A model generated the notes under the pieces. It ran no database searches. It worked only from the letters and a program-made list of their open reading frames with translations, and was not told the DNA's origin. This document shows positions 55,217 through 63,984 of a stretch of 64,000 nucleotides of DNA, one piece after another. The DNA comes from Hungatella sp. (GTDB lineage: Bacteria > Bacillota > Clostridia > Lachnospirales > Lachnospiraceae): contig JAAWBS010000026.1 in the NCBI GenBank assembly GCA_022792815.1, positions 1 to 64,000 on the forward strand. The letters are read 5' to 3'. The translations under genes were made by a program, and so were the position numbers. The stretch's first letter is position 1, and every line of letters begins with the position of its first letter.

Positions 55217-56215
55217 ATGAAAAAAATCTATGGATCCATCCTGGCAGCCGCTCTCACCTTGTCCGCCCTTTCCGGCTGCCAGTCCGCTGCGCCGGCGGGA
55301 GGGCTGACTCCCGTCACCCTCAATGAAGTGGCTCACTCCATCTTCTATGCCCCACAGTATGCTGCCATCGAGCTGGGATACTTTGAGGAGGAAGGCCTTG
55401 ATTTGACTCTGGTCAACGGCGCCGGAGCCGACAAAGTTATGACTGCCCTGGTGTCCGGAGATGCCGATATCGGCTTTATGGGCTCTGAGGCCAGCATCTA
55501 TACCTATGCCGGGGGAGCCGAGGACTATGCTGTCAACTTCGCCCAGCTGACTCAGAGAGCCGGAAACTTCCTGGTCGGCCGCAGCGCTGACCCAAACTTT
55601 TCCTGGGATAAACTGAGAGGCAGCAAGGTTCTCGGGGGAAGAGCCGGAGGGATGCCCCAGATGGTCTTCGAGTTCATCTTAAAAAAGAACGGCTTAGATC
55701 CCAAGTCTGACTTGACCATCGACCAGAGTATCAATTTCGGCCTCACTGCCGCCGCATTTACCAGCAGCGACGCCGACTACACCGTGGAGTTCGAGCCCTT
55801 TGCCACCGGACTGGAGCTGGAGGGGAACGGCTTTGTGGTGGCCTCCCTGGGCACGGACTCCGGCTATGTGCCCTACACCGCCTACAGCGCCAAAAAAAGT
55901 TATCTGGCAGCCCATCCGGATGTGATCCAGAAATTTACCAATGCCATCCAGAAGGGCATTGACTATGTCAACTCTCACTCTGCCGAGGAAATCGCCGAGA
56001 CAATCCAGCCTCAATTTAAGGAGACACCTCTGGAACATATCACAAAGATCGTGAAGCGGTACAAAGCCCAAGACACCTGGAAAGAGGATACTGTGTTTGA
56101 GGAGGACAGTTTCAACCTTTTGCAGAACATCCTGGAAGAAGCCGGTGAACTCCCCGCACGGGTCCCCTATGAGGACCTGGTAACCACAGAATTTTCCGAA
56201 AAGGCAAAGCCCTGA
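55217..56215 (+). CDS. ABC importer substrate-binding lipoprotein, NMT1/SsuA type
   Basis: A 332-residue lipoprotein with signal peptide ending LSGC (Cys21). The mature part, VAHSIFYAPQYAAIELGYFEEEGLDL, is the NMT1/THI5-like and SsuA/NrtA pattern. It is the natural partner class for the ATPase and permease genes near 44.6-46.2 kb, but it lies apart, next to a LacI regulator and a sulfatase. The upstream frame is open, yet the ATG at 55217 has AGGAG six bases before it. Confidence 0.92.
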   Translation: MKKIYGSILAAALTLSALSGCQSAAPAGGLTPVTLNEVAHSIFYAPQYAAIELGYFEEEGLDLTLVNGAGADKVMTALVSGDADIGFMGSEASIYTYAGGAEDYAVNFAQLTQRAGNFLVGRSADPNFSWDKLRGSKVLGGRAGGMPQMVFEFILKKNGLDPKSDLTIDQSINFGLTAAAFTSSDADYTVEFEPFATGLELEGNGFVVASLGTDSGYVPYTAYSAKKSYLAAHPDVIQKFTNAIQKGIDYVNSHSAEEIAETIQPQFKETPLEHITKIVKRYKAQDTWKEDTVFEEDSFNLLQNILEEAGELPARVPYEDLVTTEFSEKAKP

Positions 56216-56221
56216 TCCCAG

Positions 56222-56250
56222 CTGACAAACCAGGCGGAATGAGATATAAT
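56222..56250 (+). promoter_or_regulatory. Promoter of the lacI-type gene
   Basis: CTGACA (56222-56227), 17-bp spacer, TATAAT (56245-56250), directly after the lipoprotein stop codon. Confidence 0.7.
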
Positions 56251-56347
56251 AGGTAGGAACCCTGTATTCTGGGATTCCGCGGCCGCGCCAGGTCCCCTAC
56301 CCGGTCCTGATTCCCATCGCCGCCGTGATACCTCATAAGGAGCAAAG

Positions 56348-57475
56348 ATGCAAAAAGACACAGAACGAGAAAAGATAACTCTGAAAATGGTGGCTGCCCA
56401 TGCCGGCGTCTCGGTATCCGCAGTGTCTATGATCTTAAATAATTACAAACAGGCCAGCTTTCCCCAGGAAACCAAAAGGCGGGTATACGAATCCTGTGAG
56501 GCTCTGGGCTATCACCGACAGCCTGCCAGAGAGCGGAGGTCGACACAGACGAAGCTGATCGTGGCGGTGGTCCCGTCTTTCGAGAATCCCTACTACGCCC
56601 AGATTTTGAGCGCCTGCATCCGACGAGCCGGGGAAATGGGCTACCGGGTCATGACCCTTTGCACCGAGAGAAATCCAGACGAGGAGGCTAATCTTCTGAG
56701 CGTGTGCCGTACCGTAGATGCCGACGGAATTCTCTGTCTGTATCAGCCCCGATACGCCTCCATGCTCCAGCGCCTCCACCGGGAATTTCCCCTGTTCCAG
56801 CTCTATGATGCCACCGCAGACCCGTGCCTCAATGTGATCAGCATCGACGGATTTCGGGTGGGAAGCCTCATCGCCGAACATCTCTATCACCTAAATCACC
56901 GAACTATCGCCTATGTCACCAGACCTCTGTCCAAGCGCCAGTCAGGAAGCAGCAGACGACTGACGGGGATTCGGGATTATTTTACCAGGAAGGGATTCGA
57001 TGCCCTGGAGTGTATCAAAAGCTACAGCATCGAGTCCGAGAACCTGCCCTTTCCGCAGACCATCGACAGCTATGAGACCGGCAGAGTCTTGACGGAACAG
57101 ATCTTGAAAAAAAGAATTCCCTTCACCGCTTTTGTGGGAACCAGCGATGCCATCGCCTATGGGATCATGGATGCCCTGCTGGCCTGCGGCAGGCGGATTC
57201 CCCAGGACTATTCTGTCTGCGGGTGCGATAACCTCCCCTTCTCCCGCCATCAAGCCATCTCCCTGACCACAGTGGAGCATTTCTGGTCTGAAAAAGGCCA
57301 TGATGCCATCGATCTGTTAATCCGTGAAATCGAAAACAGGGCCGGAGGAAACGGGAAGAGGCAGTCGGTCAACAAGATACGGATGGAATATGAACCCCGT
57401 CTCATTGCCAGAAACAGCAGCGGAAAATGCCGTCCACTTTCGGAGAAAATCAAAAAATCAAGAGAAGTTCAATAA
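56348..57475 (+). CDS. LacI family transcriptional regulator
   Basis: A 375-residue regulator. The N-terminal helix-turn-helix reads TLKMVAAHAGVSVSAVSMILNN with the hinge around ALGYHRQPARER. The periplasmic-binding-like effector domain follows (NPYYAQILSA; late GCDNLPFSRH). Family members usually bind sugars. AAGGAG precedes the ATG by five bases. It lies directly upstream of the sulfatase gene, and a perfect palindrome before that gene is a candidate target. Confidence 0.93.
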   Translation: MQKDTEREKITLKMVAAHAGVSVSAVSMILNNYKQASFPQETKRRVYESCEALGYHRQPARERRSTQTKLIVAVVPSFENPYYAQILSACIRRAGEMGYRVMTLCTERNPDEEANLLSVCRTVDADGILCLYQPRYASMLQRLHREFPLFQLYDATADPCLNVISIDGFRVGSLIAEHLYHLNHRTIAYVTRPLSKRQSGSSRRLTGIRDYFTRKGFDALECIKSYSIESENLPFPQTIDSYETGRVLTEQILKKRIPFTAFVGTSDAIAYGIMDALLACGRRIPQDYSVCGCDNLPFSRHQAISLTTVEHFWSEKGHDAIDLLIREIENRAGGNGKRQSVNKIRMEYEPRLIARNSSGKCRPLSEKIKKSREVQ

Positions 57476-57552
57476 AAGATTTATTAAAATTTCAATGCCT
57501 GCAGGGGTCCTGCCGGAATCCGGACACTCCCCACAGGATGGCCAAAACCGGG

Positions 57553-57576
57553 AAGAGACGCCAGTCAGCGTCTCTT
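57553..57576 (+). terminator. Terminator of the lacI-type gene
   Basis: AAGAGACGC and GCGTCTCTT form a perfect 9-bp stem with a 6-base loop and a C/T-rich tail on the plus strand. Confidence 0.75.
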
Positions 57577-57589
57577 CTCTCGTCTCAAA

Positions 57590-57607
57590 TTATTGAAATT
57601 TCAATAA
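57590..57607 (+). promoter_or_regulatory. Perfect 18-bp palindrome upstream of the sulfatase
   Basis: TTATTGAAATTTCAATAA is fully symmetric. A related copy, TTATTAAAATTTCAATGC, lies at 57481-57498, right after the lacI stop. TTGAAA inside the palindrome (57594-57599) followed by TAATTT 16 bases on could be the sulfatase promoter, so a repressor here would block it. The likely binder is the adjacent LacI-type protein, although LacI sites usually have a central CG. Confidence 0.65.
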
Positions 57608-57718
57608 AATCTTGTAATTTTTCCGTTAACTCCCACAAAAAACAGGGATTGCACTACGGAAATCCATATGTTTTAATGCAGATAACAACACATACAGGAG
57701 GAGAAAAACGAGTCAGCG

Positions 57719-59275
57719 ATGAAAAGACAACTGATACTGATCATGACGGATACTCAGAGATATGACATGGTAAACTGTTACAGAGAAACCGGCCTTTCCA
57801 CTCCCAACATCGACCGTCTGGCTGCCGACGGCGTCCGGTACAAGAGGGCCTACACTGCCCAGCCGGTGTGCGGACCTGCCCGCGCCTGTCTGTTCACAGG
57901 TCTCTATCCGGCCTGCAGCGGCTCCTGGGGCAATGGGATGGCTCTGGGAGACAATGTGAAGACCATCGGCCAGAGGCTTCGGGATCATGGGATCACCTGC
58001 GCCTACATCGGCAAATGGCATCTGGACGGCACCGACTATTTCGGAAACGGAATCTGTCCTGATGGATGGGAAGAGGATTACTGGTACGACATGCGCAGGT
58101 ATCTGGAGGAGCTTTCCGTGGAAGAACGAATGAAGTCCCGGGTATTCCAGACCATGGACTTTGAGACAGTCCCGGACGATTTCACTTACGGAAGCCGGGT
58201 CGCTGCCAAAGCCTTATCCTTCCTAAAACAGCACAGGGAGGAGGACTATTTTCTGGTGGTATCCTTTGACGAACCCCACTTCCCCTTCCTCTGTCCTCCG
58301 CCTTACGACCGGATGTATCGGGACTATGAGTTTCCCAAAAGCCCAGCCGTCTACGACACCCTGGATGGAAAACCGGGTTACCAAAAGATCTGGGCGGCAG
58401 AGGCTCCCAAGCCTGACCGCGACGGCCTGACCATCAAAAACCCCTATTTTTTCGGCTGCAATTCCTATGTGGATGAGCTCATCGGCCGGATCACCACCCA
58501 TATTCCGGAGGAGGCCATGATTCTATACACCTCGGACCATGGAGATCTGCTGGACAGCCACAGCCTCTTTGCCAAGGGCCCTGCCGCCTATGACGACGTG
58601 ACACGGATCCCCTTTATCATCCGCAACCCGCAGGGAGTGCGGGGCGGGGTCTATGAAAGACAGCCGGTGTCCCATATCAGTGTCTGTCCCACGGTCATGG
58701 AATATTTCGGTCTTCCCATCCCCAAGCTCTTTCCAGGGACAAGCCTCCTTGAAACCAGCCGGGACCTATGCGCCCCTGCCGCCCCCTATGTCTTTATGGA
58801 ATTTGCCCGGTTCGAACAGGATCACGACCACTACGGCGGTTTCCAGCTGATGAAAGCGGTGACCGATGAACGGTACAAGCTGTCCGTCAATCTCCTGTCG
58901 GAGGACGAGTTCTATGATCTGAAGGAGGACCCTTACGAGTGCTGCAATCTGATCTGGGACGAGCGGTACCTCAAGGAGCGCAACCGGCTTCACGACGCTC
59001 TGCTGGACCGGATGTGTCAGGACCGTGATCCCTTCCGCGGGTATTACTGGGAGAACCGCCCGTGGAGAAAGGATGTGCCTGCCCCCAGTTGGAGATACCG
59101 GGGATACACGAGGCAGCGGGAACATGAGGAGTACGAGCCGCGGCAACTGGATTTCTTCAACGGACTGGTGATGAATCATCCCCAGCGGTTAAAGCGCAGC
59201 GGAGGGAAACTGGACGGGTTTGAGACCCTGGACCAGCTTCTTAACTGGATGCGGGTATATGATCAGGATTCCTGA
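57719..59275 (+). CDS. Type I sulfatase
   Basis: A 518-residue arylsulfatase-family hydrolase. The modification motif CGPAR (CxPxR) puts Cys51 as the residue converted to formylglycine by an anaerobic maturase, which is not in this window. Metal ligands are seen in the start LILIMTDTQRYD and in YTSDHGDLLD; the HxK-type motif is in YIGKWHLDG. No signal peptide, so it is probably cytoplasmic and acts on an imported sulfated sugar or choline-sulfate-like compound. AGGAGG lies 13 bases or more upstream; the ATG is otherwise well placed. The neighbouring LacI regulator and importer lipoprotein suggest uptake and desulfation of one substrate. Confidence 0.92.
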   Translation: MKRQLILIMTDTQRYDMVNCYRETGLSTPNIDRLAADGVRYKRAYTAQPVCGPARACLFTGLYPACSGSWGNGMALGDNVKTIGQRLRDHGITCAYIGKWHLDGTDYFGNGICPDGWEEDYWYDMRRYLEELSVEERMKSRVFQTMDFETVPDDFTYGSRVAAKALSFLKQHREEDYFLVVSFDEPHFPFLCPPPYDRMYRDYEFPKSPAVYDTLDGKPGYQKIWAAEAPKPDRDGLTIKNPYFFGCNSYVDELIGRITTHIPEEAMILYTSDHGDLLDSHSLFAKGPAAYDDVTRIPFIIRNPQGVRGGVYERQPVSHISVCPTVMEYFGLPIPKLFPGTSLLETSRDLCAPAAPYVFMEFARFEQDHDHYGGFQLMKAVTDERYKLSVNLLSEDEFYDLKEDPYECCNLIWDERYLKERNRLHDALLDRMCQDRDPFRGYYWENRPWRKDVPAPSWRYRGYTRQREHEEYEPRQLDFFNGLVMNHPQRLKRSGGKLDGFETLDQLLNWMRVYDQDS

Positions 59276-59294
59276 TGATTTTAGGAGGAGAAAA

Positions 59295-60254
59295 TTACCT
59301 GTCCTCTCCTCCGGCCTTCTCCAGGTTCGTCTCCCTGCACAGATAGATGGGACGCTTCTTCACCTCCAGGTAAGTCTTGGACAGATACTCTCCCAAAAGC
59401 CCCAGGCAAAACAGCTGGATTCCGGCAAGCAGCAGGATAATACACACGAGGGAGGGCCACCCTGCCACCGGGTCGCCGAAGATCATAGTTCGGCCGATGA
59501 TAATCAGGATAAAAGTAAAGGCCAGAATGCAGAACAAAAGGCCCAGCCAAGCGGCGAACCGGACCGGCGCGGTGGAGAATGCCACGATGCCGTCGATGCT
59601 GTACATGAGAAGCTTGAAAAAGGACCATTTGGTCTCCCCCTTGGTTCGCTCAATGTTCTCATACTCCAGCCACTTGGTCTCATAACCCACCCAGCCAAAA
59701 AGTCCTTTGGAAAATCGATTGTATTCCTTAAGTTCCAACAGGCTGTCCACATACCTGCGGCTCATCAGCCTGTAATCCCTGGCCCCATCTACGATCTCCA
59801 CATCGGAGATTTGTCTCATCAACCGATAGAAGGCCCTTGCAAAAAAAGAGCGGATCACCGGCTCTCCCTTCCTGTCCACCCTCCTGGTGGCCACACAGTC
59901 GTATCGCCCTTCCCGCAGCGTCTGAACCATCTCCGGTATCAGGCTTGGGGGGTCCTGCAGATCCACATCCATCAGGCCCACCAACTCCCCGTCGGCATGG
60001 GTCAGGCCGGCATAGATGGCCGCCTCCTTTCCGAAATTTCTGGTAAAAGCCAGATACTTGATCCACGAATGTTCTGCTGCCAGCTCTTTCATGACCGCCA
60101 AAGTCTGATCCCTGGAGCCGTCGTCCACAAAGATCACCTCCAACCGGCAGTCCATGGCCGAAAGCCTGTCCCTGACATCGGTGATGGCTCTGTAATAATC
60201 CTCCAGCGCCTCCTGTTCATTGTAACACGGGACGATGATTGAGATATGATCCAT
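59295..60254 (-). CDS. Family 2 glycosyltransferase, polyprenyl-phosphate type
   Basis: A 319-residue GT2 enzyme of the GtrB/DPM1-like group that loads a sugar onto undecaprenyl phosphate. ISIIVPCYNEQEAL, FVDDGSRDQT and the DVDLQDPP motif define the catalytic domain; two C-terminal helices (about 230-255 and 265-290) anchor it. The ATG has AGGAGG six bases upstream. It is ten bases downstream of the YbaK gene and could supply GT-C enzymes such as the membrane protein near 10 kb, but that is only a possibility. Confidence 0.93.
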   Translation of the reverse strand: MDHISIIVPCYNEQEALEDYYRAITDVRDRLSAMDCRLEVIFVDDGSRDQTLAVMKELAAEHSWIKYLAFTRNFGKEAAIYAGLTHADGELVGLMDVDLQDPPSLIPEMVQTLREGRYDCVATRRVDRKGEPVIRSFFARAFYRLMRQISDVEIVDGARDYRLMSRRYVDSLLELKEYNRFSKGLFGWVGYETKWLEYENIERTKGETKWSFFKLLMYSIDGIVAFSTAPVRFAAWLGLLFCILAFTFILIIIGRTMIFGDPVAGWPSLVCIILLLAGIQLFCLGLLGEYLSKTYLEVKKRPIYLCRETNLEKAGGEDR

Positions 60255-60264
60255 GGATTTCCTC

Positions 60265-60735
60265 CTACTCCCAGTCCTTGCACACATCCACCCATGCGGC
60301 AAATCCAGAGTACTGCTCCAACTCCTCCATGGTCAGTTCGATAGCGCTGTTGCTGCTGCCGCAGGCGGGAAACACGGTTTCAAATCGTTTCAAAGATTCA
60401 TCCAGGTAGACGGTGACCCCCTCATTGACCGCAAAAGGGCACACACCGCCCACCCCATGACCGATGACGGTCTCGGCCTCGTCAAAGGAGAGCATCTTCG
60501 CTTTGGTGCCGAACCGTTCTTTATATTTATGATTGTCAATCCTGGCATCTCCCGCTGCCACGATGAGAATCGGAGTCTCCCCCACCATAAATGAAAGCGT
60601 CTTGGCGATCCTGCAGGGCTCACAGCTGAGAGCTTCCGCCGCCAGCTCCACAGTAGCGCTGGACACATCAAATTCCAAAATCCGGTGCTCCACACCATAT
60701 TGTCTGAAATATTTCCGCACTTTTTCAATTGCCAT
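60265..60735 (-). CDS. YbaK/EbsC family aminoacyl-tRNA deacylase
   Basis: A 156-residue trans-editing protein of the YbaK/ProX superfamily, which clears mischarged tRNA-Pro or tRNA-Cys. RIAKTLSFMVGETPILIVAAGDARID and the conserved Lys of the first motif, then GHGVGGVCPFAV, fit the family. Co-oriented with the GT2 gene after a short gap. Confidence 0.92.
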   Translation of the reverse strand: MAIEKVRKYFRQYGVEHRILEFDVSSATVELAAEALSCEPCRIAKTLSFMVGETPILIVAAGDARIDNHKYKERFGTKAKMLSFDEAETVIGHGVGGVCPFAVNEGVTVYLDESLKRFETVFPACGSSNSAIELTMEELEQYSGFAAWVDVCKDWE

Positions 60736-60828
60736 CTTGTCTCCTCCTTGGAAATCCGGTTTATCTCTTTTATATCACACATTGGCCTTAAAATCCACCG
60801 CTTTTCATTCCTGTACACAGGAAAGGAT

Positions 60829-60850
60829 TGGGGGACGAATTAATCCCCCA
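60829..60850 (-). terminator. Terminator of the carboxypeptidase gene
   Basis: TGGGGGA and TCCCCCA form a perfect 7-bp stem that includes the stop codon, followed by a short T-containing stretch on the minus strand. Confidence 0.6.
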
Positions 60851-62156
60851 TTCCCCAGACTCCCAGCACTTTTCTCATATAATCCCCAAATCTGGCCTCC
60901 TTCACGCCTTTTGCAGTGACAATGGGCAACTCTCCCAACTTCTCACCGTGAAGCCGGTACTCCAGCATGCCCGCCGGCTGTCCCTCTTTTACCGGCGCCT
61001 TTAAAGCCTCCGGCAGAACCAGGCTTCTCTCCATGGCTTCAAAATCCTCTCCGTGAAGCCCCAAGTAGGAAAAGCTTCCCTGATATCTCAGTTCCACCTG
61101 ATCCGCCACACCGTTTGTCACTGTCATCTGAGGGAGAGGCAGAGGGCTTTTGTCCTCGTAAAGACGGCAGTTGGCATAGCCGAAATTCAGGAGGGCCGCC
61201 GCATCGGAAAACCGGGCCTTGTAATCCGGTGCTGCCATGACGGCCGCGATCATGCGGACTCCGTCCTTCTCCGCCGTGGCGGACAGACAGTATTTGGCCA
61301 GAGAGGTGGATCCGGTCTTGAGCCCTGTCACATGAAAATTAGTGGCCATCTTTAAAAGCTTGTTGGTATTGGAAAGCCCGAACTCTTTGGTGCCCTGTTT
61401 GGTTACATGGGTGATGGTGTCCATCCAGACCGTGGAATAATTGTGGATCTGAGGATAATGATTGATCAGCTCTCTGGACATTAGGGCGATGTCTCTGGCC
61501 GTGGTCACATGGGTCTTGGACTCTGTAAGCCCACAGCAGTCCTCAAAGTGAGTTCCTGTCATGCCAAGTCCCTTTGCCCTCTCATTCATCATGTCCACAA
61601 AGGTCTTCTCGTCCCCAGCGATAAACTCTGCCATGGCCACACTGGCGTCATTGCCTGAGGCGATGACGATGCACTTGATCAGCGTCTCCACAGTCTGCAC
61701 TTCTCCCTCCTCCAGAAATACCTGGGAGCCGCCCATGGATTTTGCGTAGGCGCTGGTGGTCACCTCGTCATTCATATGGATCTTGCCGCTCTCTAGGGCA
61801 TCAAAGATCAGAATCAGAGTCATGATCTTGGTGATGCTGGCAGGACTCCTCTGTTCATCCGCATTTTTTTCATAGACCACCCCTCCCGTGGATGCCTCCA
61901 TAAGGATTGCCGAGGGAGCGGAAATGTCAGGCCCTGACAGAGAAACTCCTGCCGTCTCGGCTGCTGCCTCATCCCATGTCAGTTCCTCCCCGGCCTCCTG
62001 CCTGGAAGCCGCCGCCTTAGCTGCACTGCTCCCGGCCACCAGCACCGGCTCCGCAGCAAAAATCGGCCCCAATCCTCCGCAGGAAGATTTTATCGCCACG
62101 GTTCCCGCCAATATAACCGCCGCCCAACCACTGATCCATCGTTTCATCCGTCTCAT
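60840..62156 (-). CDS. D-alanyl-D-alanine carboxypeptidase (S11, DacF-like)
   Basis: A 438-residue secreted penicillin-binding protein that trims peptidoglycan stem peptides. A signal sequence occupies about residues 5-35. The active-site motifs are SITK (Ser107, Lys110), SGND and KTGS. The C-terminal PBP5-type beta domain and a final stretch follow. The start at 62156 has GGAGG five bases before it. Confidence 0.93.
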   Translation of the reverse strand: MRRMKRWISGWAAVILAGTVAIKSSCGGLGPIFAAEPVLVAGSSAAKAAASRQEAGEELTWDEAAAETAGVSLSGPDISAPSAILMEASTGGVVYEKNADEQRSPASITKIMTLILIFDALESGKIHMNDEVTTSAYAKSMGGSQVFLEEGEVQTVETLIKCIVIASGNDASVAMAEFIAGDEKTFVDMMNERAKGLGMTGTHFEDCCGLTESKTHVTTARDIALMSRELINHYPQIHNYSTVWMDTITHVTKQGTKEFGLSNTNKLLKMATNFHVTGLKTGSTSLAKYCLSATAEKDGVRMIAAVMAAPDYKARFSDAAALLNFGYANCRLYEDKSPLPLPQMTVTNGVADQVELRYQGSFSYLGLHGEDFEAMERSLVLPEALKAPVKEGQPAGMLEYRLHGEKLGELPIVTAKGVKEARFGDYMRKVLGVWGMGD

Positions 62157-62213
62157 TTCATCCTCCAACACTTGGTCTCTTACTAATGTATGGGGAATGG
62201 AGACAAAACATGA

Positions 62214-62242
62214 AAATTACGTCTTTTTTTCAATTGTTACAA
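62214..62242 (-). promoter_or_regulatory. Promoter of the carboxypeptidase gene
   Basis: TTGTAA (62237-62242), 17-bp spacer, TAATTT (62214-62219) on the minus strand, in a very AT-rich divergent region. Confidence 0.6.
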
Positions 62243-62308
62243 AACTTTTTAGTTCTTTATACTTTTGTTATGATTCTATTATATTTTACTTTTCTGTCTG
62301 TTACCCAT

Positions 62309-62337
62309 TTACATAATTCGACCTTGTATGTTATACT
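62309..62337 (+). promoter_or_regulatory. Promoter of the polysaccharide deacetylase gene
   Basis: TTACAT (62309-62314), 17-bp spacer, TATACT (62332-62337), about 100 bases upstream of the start codon. Confidence 0.6.
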
Positions 62338-62437
62338 GATAAACGGTTCCATTGAACCTTTTTTCCTTGATTATTCACAAAAAAGAGACTTGATTCTCCT
62401 TTTTGTTTTCCTATTTATAAATTTGAGGTGCACCACT

Positions 62438-63892
62438 ATGAATCAGAATATACATCGCAGCGACTATCGCCATCGTGCGTCCAAACGGCGAAGGCAGCGC
62501 TTTCTTCATCGACTTCCGTTGATCTTGATCATCATCCTTTTGCTGACCCTCCTCACCATCTTCTGCTGGCTGCTGGCACGGCATTTTTGGGGAAAGGATT
62601 CCCCGCCGTCCCTGCTTTTGACGGAGACCACCGAGGTCTCTCCTCCACCGGATGACCCTACAATCCCATCGTCGGAGATCGCCATCTCCACAGAACCGGA
62701 GACTACCGCTAACTCTTCCGTGGATGCCCTGCTGGAGGAAGCCTGGGTTCTTGCTGCCGGCTATGACTATGATCGGGCCATCGAGCTGTTACAGTCCTCC
62801 GAGTATTATGACACGGACCAGAGGATCCCGGACGCTGTGGCAGAATACGAGCAGACGAAGGCCGCTCTGGTTCCCTGCGACATCACCCAGATCACTCATG
62901 TATTCTTCCACACCCTGGTGATGGACGAATCCAAGGCCTTTGACGGGGACGAAGATGAGAGCGGTTACAATCAGGTCATGACCACCAAGGATGAATTCTT
63001 AAAGATTTTGGACTCCATGTATGAGCGGGGATTCGTGCTGGTACGGCTCCACGATATGGCAGAGTTATCCGCCGGGGATGACGGCACCAAGATGAGGAAG
63101 AAGACTATCCTGCTCCCCGAGGGCAAGAAGCCTTTCGTCATGTCTCAGGATGACGTGTGCTATTATGAATATATGACCGGGGACGGCTTTGCCACCAGGA
63201 TGATCATCGGTGAGGACGGAAAGCCCACCTGTGAGATGGTGATGGAGGACGGAACTACCCAGGTAGGCGCCTTTGACCTGGTTCCCATACTGGAAGAATA
63301 TATCCAGGAGCATCCGGATTTCTCCTACCGGGGAGCCCGGGCCGTCATCGCCTTTACCGGCTATCAGGGGATCTTGGGATATCGTACCGCCCTGTCCTAC
63401 CAAAACTCTCCCACCTATGAGCAGGACCGGCAGACCGCAGCCGCCGTGGCTCAGTGCCTTCGGGACAACGGCTGGGAACTGGCCTCCCACAGCTGGGGAC
63501 ACCGGGATCTGGGGAAGGTCAGCTGGGATAACTTCAAGGCTGACTGTGACAAATGGCAGAATGAGGTGGAATCTCTCATCGGCCCCACTGATATCATCCT
63601 CTTCCCCTTCGGCGCCGATGTAGGCGACTGGCACCCCTATACGGATGACAACGAACGGTTTGTCTATCTGAAAAATCAGGGATTCCACTATTTCTGCAAC
63701 GTGGATTCCAGCCAGTACTGGGTCCAGATAGGCAACACCTTCCTGCGCCAGGGCCGCCGCAACCTGGACGGTTTCCGCATGTGGAAGGATATCGAGGCGG
63801 GAGACAACACCTCCGCCAGAAAGCTGGATGATCTGTTCCGGGCAGAAGACGTGTTCTCCCCCAACCGACCGACGCCGGTATTGTGGGAGTGA
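62438..63892 (+). CDS. Membrane-anchored polysaccharide deacetylase
   Basis: A 484-residue protein with a basic N-terminus, one transmembrane helix at about residues 27-48, a Ser/Thr/Pro/Glu linker and an extracytoplasmic NodB-type domain. Metal and catalytic motifs are visible as MSQDDV (paired Asp) and SHSWGHRD (HxxxH); LFPFGADVGDW corresponds to motif 3. It probably deacetylates a surface glycan or peptidoglycan. A longer open frame exists upstream, but GAGGTG seven bases before the ATG at 62438 supports this start. Confidence 0.88.
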   Translation: MNQNIHRSDYRHRASKRRRQRFLHRLPLILIIILLLTLLTIFCWLLARHFWGKDSPPSLLLTETTEVSPPPDDPTIPSSEIAISTEPETTANSSVDALLEEAWVLAAGYDYDRAIELLQSSEYYDTDQRIPDAVAEYEQTKAALVPCDITQITHVFFHTLVMDESKAFDGDEDESGYNQVMTTKDEFLKILDSMYERGFVLVRLHDMAELSAGDDGTKMRKKTILLPEGKKPFVMSQDDVCYYEYMTGDGFATRMIIGEDGKPTCEMVMEDGTTQVGAFDLVPILEEYIQEHPDFSYRGARAVIAFTGYQGILGYRTALSYQNSPTYEQDRQTAAAVAQCLRDNGWELASHSWGHRDLGKVSWDNFKADCDKWQNEVESLIGPTDIILFPFGADVGDWHPYTDDNERFVYLKNQGFHYFCNVDSSQYWVQIGNTFLRQGRRNLDGFRMWKDIEAGDNTSARKLDDLFRAEDVFSPNRPTPVLWE

Positions 63893-63937
63893 CAGAGAGG
63901 CGAAAGCTTAAAAGAACATACGGTACATTCACACATA

Positions 63938-63984
63938 AAAAGGTGTAAAATCTCTCGCACAAAAGAGATTTTACACCTTTTCTT
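63938..63984 (+). terminator. Terminator of the deacetylase gene
   Basis: AAAAGGTGTAAAATCTCT is exactly complementary to the sequence at 63964-63981 around an 8-base loop, giving an 18-bp stem followed by TTTTCTT. Both arms are flanked by A/T tracts, so it may work in both directions. Confidence 0.92.
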
